Origin: an uncultured Alphaproteobacteria bacterium
GTDB taxonomy: Bacteria; Pseudomonadota; Alphaproteobacteria; RUG11792
Length of the DNA stretch: 34,526 nt
Assembly: GCA_910588255.1 (NCBI GenBank)
Contig: CAJUOM010000005.1
Span: forward strand, 14,987-49,512
Reading direction: 5' to 3'
The translations under genes were made by a program, and so were the position numbers. Numbering within the stretch: position 1 is the stretch's first letter; every line of letters begins with the position of its first letter. This document shows, piece by piece, positions 29,949 to 34,526 of the stretch. The notes beneath the pieces were generated by a model. The model was not told where the DNA came from. It saw nothing but the letters and a program-made list of their open reading frames with translations, and made no database searches.

Positions 29949-30694
29949 AACCCTGCCTCAAGACACAAACCTTTGGTTATTCTATTTTCATTGCCTTGTA
30001 TGCTTTCAATAATTTTCGTTCTCCAACACTCATCTTCAGTCACAGGATAGAGTTTATTCCATGCTTCAATGAGTTGCCTGCTAGATCTGCCCATTTTATA
30101 TCTAGGATAGGTATCTTCCATATAAAGATATGCTCTGGCAACTTTGCCTCTGGCATGTTCAGGAATTTCAACTTTTCTGTCATAGATTTTTACTTCACAT
30201 GCACCAAAGGAACTTGGAGTTCCATCTTCAAACTGGGTGAAATTGAAATTAGACCTTGTAGCATTGACAGCACCAACTGAAGGATAGAGATTATACATGT
30301 CAGCCTGCATCAGTCTGTATTCTCTATTGGTTTCTTCCGCACACTTCCTGCCTTTATATTTTTTACCCTTTTTGTCAACACAAAGAACATGCCCGTCTCT
30401 CCATTCGGAAAAAGTCCTGCCAAAGTTTTCAGCAGGTACAACATGTTCCCATTCTACCCTGCCGGCTCTTTTTTTGTATTCAGCCGCCTCAAACCCATCA
30501 CCTAAGCTGATTTTCTTGTTTGGCAAGAAAAACTCATAACCACAATAGATTGTTTTTTTATCAACCATTGAGTAAACATATTTCTCAAGCATTTTCTTGG
30601 CATCGTAAAAAGATTCATTGGTTCTGTTTCCCCCGGCATAGCTTATACTTGGGAATAACAAACTAACAAGGAGCAAAACTATAATTTTCTTCAT
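29942..30694 (-). CDS. endA: Secreted endonuclease I (EndA/Vvn family)
   Basis: 250 aa. Signal peptide MKKIIVLLLVSLLFPSISYA with cleavage after Ala20. The mature part has the beta-beta-alpha metal motif VEWEHVVPAENFG (His84) and the companion LMQADMYNLYPSVGAVNATR with RSNFNF (Asn135, Asn144, Asn149), as in periplasmic endonuclease I. Several cysteines could form disulfides. It degrades DNA in the periplasm or outside the cell, which may limit incoming DNA. Its start overlaps the upstream gene by 32 bases; AAAGGA precedes the ATG. Part of a minus-strand operon of about five genes from 31157. Confidence 0.9.
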   Translation of the reverse strand: MKKIIVLLLVSLLFPSISYAGGNRTNESFYDAKKMLEKYVYSMVDKKTIYCGYEFFLPNKKISLGDGFEAAEYKKRAGRVEWEHVVPAENFGRTFSEWRDGHVLCVDKKGKKYKGRKCAEETNREYRLMQADMYNLYPSVGAVNATRSNFNFTQFEDGTPSSFGACEVKIYDRKVEIPEHARGKVARAYLYMEDTYPRYKMGRSSRQLIEAWNKLYPVTEDECWRTKIIESIQGNENRITKGLCLEAGLW

Positions 30695-31157
30695 AACAAT
30701 CCTTTATGTACAAGATTTCATCAGGTTTGAACTTACCTTTGCTAGATAACATCCGATCAAAATTGAAACCTTTACTTCTCAATAAATCAAGCACGGTATC
30801 TGTAATACTGTCAAGGTCAGTTGTTCCTATTAGATCTGACAACCTTGCAAAATCATTCTTGCATTTACTATATATTATAGTATTAATACATTCATTGTAA
30901 TTATCAATTATAACAGGGTGATCGAAATCAGGATCTTCAGCTATTAGCTTAGAAATGTCATTCTCATAGCACTTTGTAATAATGTCAAAAACTTTCTTGG
31001 ATTTAAAGCTGATAACAATCCCATCTTCGGCATAATCAAACTTAATAAGCCTGTCTTCTTTTGGCAGTTCCATTGCCCCTATATTATCCTTGATATAGTT
31101 GTATATGAAAAAAGACCGAATATAAGGGCTGTCTTTAGTCAATTTAAGTGTATACAT
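30663..31157 (-). CDS. Unknown 164-aa protein heading the endonuclease operon
   Basis: 164 aa, no signal peptide or membrane segment. Starts MYTLKLTKDSPYIRSFFIYN. Mixed alpha/beta. No family recognised. AGAGGT lies ~9 bases upstream of the ATG. Its 3' end overlaps the start of endA, so it is translationally linked to a secreted nuclease. An immunity or regulatory role is only a guess. Confidence 0.6.
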   Translation of the reverse strand: MYTLKLTKDSPYIRSFFIYNYIKDNIGAMELPKEDRLIKFDYAEDGIVISFKSKKVFDIITKCYENDISKLIAEDPDFDHPVIIDNYNECINTIIYSKCKNDFARLSDLIGTTDLDSITDTVLDLLRSKGFNFDRMLSSKGKFKPDEILYIKDCYEENYSFAPC

Positions 31158-31256
31158 AAACTGTTCACCTCTATTAAACTATATGCATAATTTTCACAAA
31201 TGATATATAATAATATAGTTGATTTATTTTATAGAATTATTACACAGGAAATTTTT

Positions 31257-31916
31257 ATGAAATTTATTATGGAACCAAAGGGGAAAGGCACAACCTGCCT
31301 CCAGAACCTCTGTAAAAAATATAATATTCCTGTTATCCATGCCCACGAAGCCATGTCTGATATCCATAGCTGCATGAATTACTGGTTATTAACTTCCCAT
31401 ACAAATAAGGTAATTCCAAGGAATTTACAGACTAAGCCTCAAATCTTCAACGAGAAATGTTTTATCAATCCTATTAACTGTGTTGGTGTTATGGGTAAAG
31501 GACTTGCATCTGAATCTAAGAAATATTCCCCTGAAAACTACCACAAATATAAAAACATTTGTCAGAATAACAAACTTATGCCTGGGAAACTTTATATCAC
31601 ACCTGCAACAGACCATCAGCCTGTTATTATCAACTTTCCTACGAAACAGCACTGGAAAGATAAAAGTAGTCTTGAAGGTATTAGAAAAGGGCTTAAAACA
31701 TCAGCCAATTATATTGATAAACACCAAATATATTCTATTGGTATCCCCGCCCTTGGCTGTGGCTGCGGAGGTCTTTCATGGGATAAAGTGGAACCTGAAA
31801 TCCACAAATATTTAGATAATTCCAAAGTTAAGATTAATCTTTATCCTCCCAATATTGTAACTCAACAAAATCAAAACATCCATGATCAGATTATATCATT
31901 CAATCGACCAAATTAG
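31257..31916 (+). CDS. Macro-domain protein with an N-terminal exonuclease-like remnant
   Basis: 219 aa from ATG 31257 (ACAGGAA site; the frame opens 19 codons earlier). Residues ~65-200 are a macro domain: INPINCVGVMGKGLASESKK, and IPALGCGCGGLSWDKVEP for the ADP-ribose loops, closest in style to DarG-type ADP-ribosyl hydrolases. Residues ~10-45 read CLQNLCKKYNIPVIHAHEAM then SDIHSCMNYW, which looks like the last helix and HxxxxD motif of DEDDh 3'-5' exonucleases, without the catalytic DxE part. So it is either a gene fusion scar or a structural cap. It could reverse ADP-ribosylation of DNA or protein. No DarT toxin gene is adjacent. Confidence 0.82.
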   Translation: MKFIMEPKGKGTTCLQNLCKKYNIPVIHAHEAMSDIHSCMNYWLLTSHTNKVIPRNLQTKPQIFNEKCFINPINCVGVMGKGLASESKKYSPENYHKYKNICQNNKLMPGKLYITPATDHQPVIINFPTKQHWKDKSSLEGIRKGLKTSANYIDKHQIYSIGIPALGCGCGGLSWDKVEPEIHKYLDNSKVKINLYPPNIVTQQNQNIHDQIISFNRPN

Positions 31917-31970
31917 AAAAAGAAGAATAAATGACTTGAAACATCATCAACTCGTTCTTAATTAACTAAA

Positions 31971-32912
31971 TTATAATGACATGCCCTGGCTGTTTGATTG
32001 TTCATAAAAAATTGTCAACTTATTCTTTTTTAATATCTTATATAAAAATTTTGTTCTATAATCCAATACCTTAGAATAAAACTCTTTCCTTTGGTCACTT
32101 ATTACTGGAATATTATAAAATAAATCAATAATTGGTTCTAAGTCTAATTTTGACAAAACCTTCTGTATAGCAACCAAGACTTCTTTTTTATTAGTTTCCA
32201 ATAAAAAGTTTTGAGGATTAATCTTTTTATCTCTATAGGTGATAGCTGAAGTTGTATGATTAAGCATTAATCCATTAAAACATCCTCTTTCATTGGACAA
32301 ATAATAGGCGATGTCCTGATTATTTACCTTCGGATAAAGACTTGATCCATTGTCATAAACAGGTGCTATTATTTTTGCTTTTGTCATGTTATTGCGTAAA
32401 ATTCCCCAGTTTCCATTATGTCTGTCAAAATTTGCAATAAGAGTATCAACAATAAACATTTCCCAGAAAAAAGAACGCATAACCTCAACGTCTATAAGTT
32501 GTTGTTTATTAATAGCATCAAGAGTTTCATACAAATCTGTGCTAATAAACGATGATGAATTTTCCGGATCTGGAGATGAAGTTCGCATGGTCCCGTATAA
32601 TGTGTTTTTTATCTTTGCTAAACTTAATAACTTCTTATCGGGATATTCAAAATCTTTACATCCCACAACGATATTGTCTTCATAATACCCTAATAACGTT
32701 TCCTGTGTATTAAATCCTAACACTTGAAAAATATGAGAAGAAATATACTCATTAATTGTACTGCTGGCATATCCATTGGTTAAATGTTTATCTTTAGGAA
32801 ATTTTACCATATATAAATCATCATTATAGTATAATGCTAATTTCTTTCCATTAAGACCATCATATACTTGATCAGGTTCAATATCACAATAGGTAAAATT
32901 AATTAATTCCAT
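31971..32912 (-). CDS. HipA/CtkA-like kinase (third of three)
   Basis: 313 aa. DLYMVKFPKD (Lys37 as likely ATP-binding lysine), NEYISSHIFQVLGF, then the catalytic motif LIANFDRHNGNWGIL (Asp163, His165, Asn168) and APVYDNGSSL (Asp187). This is the compact HipA-like form without HipA_N, similar in layout to CtkA of Helicobacter. GAGGTGAT precedes the ATG. No partner antitoxin is adjacent. Converges with the macro-domain gene. Confidence 0.8.
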   Translation of the reverse strand: MELINFTYCDIEPDQVYDGLNGKKLALYYNDDLYMVKFPKDKHLTNGYASSTINEYISSHIFQVLGFNTQETLLGYYEDNIVVGCKDFEYPDKKLLSLAKIKNTLYGTMRTSSPDPENSSSFISTDLYETLDAINKQQLIDVEVMRSFFWEMFIVDTLIANFDRHNGNWGILRNNMTKAKIIAPVYDNGSSLYPKVNNQDIAYYLSNERGCFNGLMLNHTTSAITYRDKKINPQNFLLETNKKEVLVAIQKVLSKLDLEPIIDLFYNIPVISDQRKEFYSKVLDYRTKFLYKILKKNKLTIFYEQSNSQGMSL

Positions 32913-33001
32913 ATATCACCTCAGTCATTAATATAAGTATTTTCCCAAATAATGTAAATATTCGGTATGAAGGTTTTCTGATTTTATAACTTACCTATAA
33001 G

Positions 33002-33034
33002 AAAGCCCCAATAGTCATTACTATTGAGGCTTTT
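33002..33034. terminator. Bidirectional terminator
   Basis: AAAGCCCCAATAGT (33002-33015) pairs with ACTATTGAGGCTTT (33020-33033) with one mismatch, with A- and T-rich ends. It ends the AIM24-family gene. Confidence 0.8.
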
Positions 33035-33079
33035 CTATTGTCGTCCCCCAGCCGTTATGAGGATTGATACTCCAACTGG

Positions 33080-33739
33080 TTATTTTCCCTTAGAATTAAC
33101 CAGTTCTTTGAGATATACATCTTTGTTTCGTGTACAAAAATATACTTTGCCTTTACCGGAAAATTTCAATACCAAGTCTTCACCTGACAGGTTTCCATGT
33201 TCAAAATTCACTTCCAAACTCTTATCATCAGTAATAGAAGTTTTTTGATCAATATCGACCTTGACCGACTCAACTTCTAAACTATTTTCCCAGCCCAGGA
33301 TGTGACTGTCATCAAACACAAAGCTTTGCTGTCCGTCCAGCTTTATTTCATAAGCCTCCCCAAAGGCAGAGAAGCATAAGAAACCTTGTCCTGAAGCTAA
33401 GATATACTCAAAATGCCCATAAGTATTGTACTTCTTCTTAACATCGATATTTTTAGTTCTAGCAAATAATGAATGTTTAAGAATGGTATAAGTTATATCT
33501 TGTTCACATTTTACCACATAAACATTACCAGGAATACTTGGGGCGAGGATAAGTTCACTGTTTGCTTCTCTCCCAATAAAAATGTTTTCTGTGTTTTCAT
33601 TATCCTCTGCAAATGTGCCAATAACATCAATTTTTTTAGTTGCTGCAACCATAACATCCGGTTCACCTATAACTTGTTCGCCAACACCTAAAATCACTCT
33701 TAAATATTGTTCGGACATGCCACATACTTTAATATCCAT
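33080..33739 (-). CDS. AIM24 family protein
   Basis: 219 aa from ATG 33739, after an AGGA site; the frame opens five codons earlier. The sequence follows the AIM24/TIGR00266 pattern of repeated beta-strands: VMVAATKKIDVIG, ELILAPSIPGNVYVVKC, SLFARTKNIDVKKKY, ASGQGFLCFSAFGEAYEIKL, and the final GKGKVYFCTRN. The family folds as a trimeric beta-barrel like the TRAP attenuation protein, and its bacterial role is unknown. Single gene with its own terminator. Confidence 0.82.
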   Translation of the reverse strand: MDIKVCGMSEQYLRVILGVGEQVIGEPDVMVAATKKIDVIGTFAEDNENTENIFIGREANSELILAPSIPGNVYVVKCEQDITYTILKHSLFARTKNIDVKKKYNTYGHFEYILASGQGFLCFSAFGEAYEIKLDGQQSFVFDDSHILGWENSLEVESVKVDIDQKTSITDDKSLEVNFEHGNLSGEDLVLKFSGKGKVYFCTRNKDVYLKELVNSKGK

Positions 33740-33859
33740 AAAAAATTTCCTCATTCTTTTTTTTATTATTAATAGTATATACTATGCTTACAAGAAAGCA
33801 TGGTTACACATAGGAGAATAAGAAGGATTTAAGGGGTTCTGACAGGCGAAGGAATCTAA

Positions 33860-34123
33860 ATGAAACATTTAAAATTGTGTATTTGGTGTAAAAAGAATCC
33901 GGTAAAATCTCCTACCTCTTTATTTTGTTCGACTAAATGCTCAGCCCAAAAAAGAAGCTGGGATTTAAAACAAAAAAGAGAAAAAAACTTTGATTGCCCT
34001 TGGTCATCCGAAAGGCTCCCGGAAGAAGCAACTAAAAACTCCTATTCGGGTGGCTTCAACAATGAGTATGAATATCCCATAGATAAGGTATTGCTCTTAG
34101 AAGATGATGACAAAGAATATTAA
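33860..34123 (+). CDS. Small zinc-finger protein
   Basis: 87 aa. Cys7, Cys10, Cys23 and Cys27 (CIWCKKNPVKSPTSLFCSTK then C) form a treble-clef/zinc-ribbon-like metal site, followed by a basic helix (SAQKRSWDLKQKREK) and an acidic tail (LLLEDDDKEY). It probably binds DNA, RNA or a protein. AAGGAA precedes the ATG. The 100-base leader has a short ATGCTT/AAGCAT hairpin. Confidence 0.7.
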   Translation: MKHLKLCIWCKKNPVKSPTSLFCSTKCSAQKRSWDLKQKREKNFDCPWSSERLPEEATKNSYSGGFNNEYEYPIDKVLLLEDDDKEY

Positions 34124-34135
34124 AGTTCCCCCTAT

Positions 34136-34173
34136 AACAGTCTGATGTTCTATGTCAGGCTGTTATTTTTTTT
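34136..34173 (+). terminator. Terminator of the zinc-finger gene
   Basis: AACAGTCTGA (34136-34145) pairs with TCAGGCTGTT (34155-34164) with one G-T pair, followed by ATTTTTTTT. Confidence 0.88.
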
Positions 34174-34185
34174 CTACATCTTCAA

Positions 34186-34296
34186 CCACAAAGAAAAAAA
34201 ACAGATGCAGGTATGCTGTGGTTCCTTACGATTTTTTTTGAGTACAGCAAAGCTGCAGATTTCCCTGAGGAAGCTTAATTTAGAATAGATATACAG
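34186..34296 (+). repeat. Dispersed A-tract/T-tract element, copy E
   Basis: CCACAAAGAAAAAAAACAG, core with GCAGGTATGCTGTGGT, then TTTTTTTTGAGTACAGCAAA. Its last 64 bases (34233-34296) are identical to copy C. After it, GATTAGATTTTTGCAG resembles GATTAGATTTTGCAG at 17385, so the relationship extends further with a gap. Confidence 0.8.
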
Positions 34297-34351
34297 ATTA
34301 GATTTTTGCAGCAAAGATTTACCGGTAGTCTACCAGACTATCTTAAAAAAG

Positions 34352-34392
34352 AAGTCCCGATAACCATAAATTAATATGAATTATCAGGGCTT
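34352..34392. terminator. Hairpin, probable terminator of the right-edge gene
   Basis: AAGTCCCGATAA (34352-34363) pairs with TTATCAGGGCTT (34381-34392) with one mismatch. A-rich before and T/A-rich after. A second imperfect hairpin, GTCCTCA with TGAGGAC, spans 34398-34435. The rest of 34297-34458 shows no gene. Confidence 0.6.
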
Positions 34393-34458
34393 ATAAATGT
34401 CCTCAGCCTTGGAATATTTTACAGCCAATGAGGACGCTGCACTTGCTCTTTATATTAT

Positions 34459-34526
34459 CTATAATTTTTTAGGCTCTTGAGCATTATCTTTTTCGAGATT
34501 ATGGTTAATAATAATGAAATTCAATA
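34459..34526 (-). CDS. C-terminal end of an unknown gene, cut by window edge
   Basis: The last 21 codons read LNFIIINHNLEKDNAQEPKK-L-stop. Hydrophilic tail, no identification possible. The hairpin that follows supports a real gene end. Confidence 0.5.
   Translation of the reverse strand, partial: LNFIIINHNLEKDNAQEPKKL

Noticed and set aside
1..34526. The window as a closed circular plasmid
   Set aside because: The minus-strand gene at the left edge (116 bases) and the one at the right edge (68 bases) total 184 bases, not a multiple of three, and the joined protein would be far too short for RNase HI.

Overview
The window is AT-rich, densely coded accessory DNA. The best reading is part of a large plasmid, or a phage-plasmid or integrated plasmid, from a Gram-negative-type bacterium. 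Translation uses ordinary Shine-Dalgarno sites (AGGAG, GAGGT), promoters have TATAAT-like -10 boxes, and two products carry signal peptides. The replicon hallmarks are a Rep_3-type initiator (18163-19125) with three iterons just upstream (17989-18082), a ParA ATPase, a RepB-type primase, SSB, a RusA-type resolvase, a RecD2-like helicase and a tyrosine recombinase. The phylum cannot be fixed from this sequence. Genes run off both ends (an RNase HI start at the left, the last 21 codons of an unknown gene at the right) and do not join in frame, so this is not a closed circle.

Layout. 1-2.7 kb: RNase HI start, a DUF3846 protein, and a pentapeptide-repeat protein overlapping a DNA methyltransferase. 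2.7-9.1 kb: ParA, a candidate small RNA, two copies of a dispersed A-tract/T-tract element, a secreted protein switched out of frame by an (AT)8 tract, small membrane proteins, a DUF1937 protein divergent from rusA, and a small HTH regulator surrounded by about six copies of a 20-bp repeat. 9.6-13 kb: primase, then an operon of a nucleotidyltransferase and two tandem paralogues. 13.1-17.2 kb (minus strand): DUF1848, a HipA kinase, a complete one-piece tmRNA gene, and a decayed Panacea-domain gene pair. 17.2-19.1 kb: origin region and Rep. 19.2-28.2 kb: SSB, three unrecognised proteins, a sigma-70 factor, the recombinase and RecD2. 28.2-33 kb: a minus-strand operon with a secreted endonuclease I and a HipA-like kinase, then a macro-domain protein and a third HipA-like kinase. 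33-34.5 kb: AIM24-family protein, small zinc-finger protein, and another element copy.

How it fits together. Replication and DNA processing are largely self-supplied. The element also carries its own levers on host gene expression: a sigma factor (transcription), a tmRNA with a non-standard tag ANRYNYAMAV (ribosome rescue), and three HipA-family kinases (members of this family inactivate aminoacyl-tRNA synthetases). The tmRNA lies directly upstream of one of these kinases on the same strand. A mobile element carrying its own rescue RNA beside a translation-stalling kinase is the most striking arrangement in the window. The second most striking is the dinucleotide-repeat phase-variation locus at 4422-4926.
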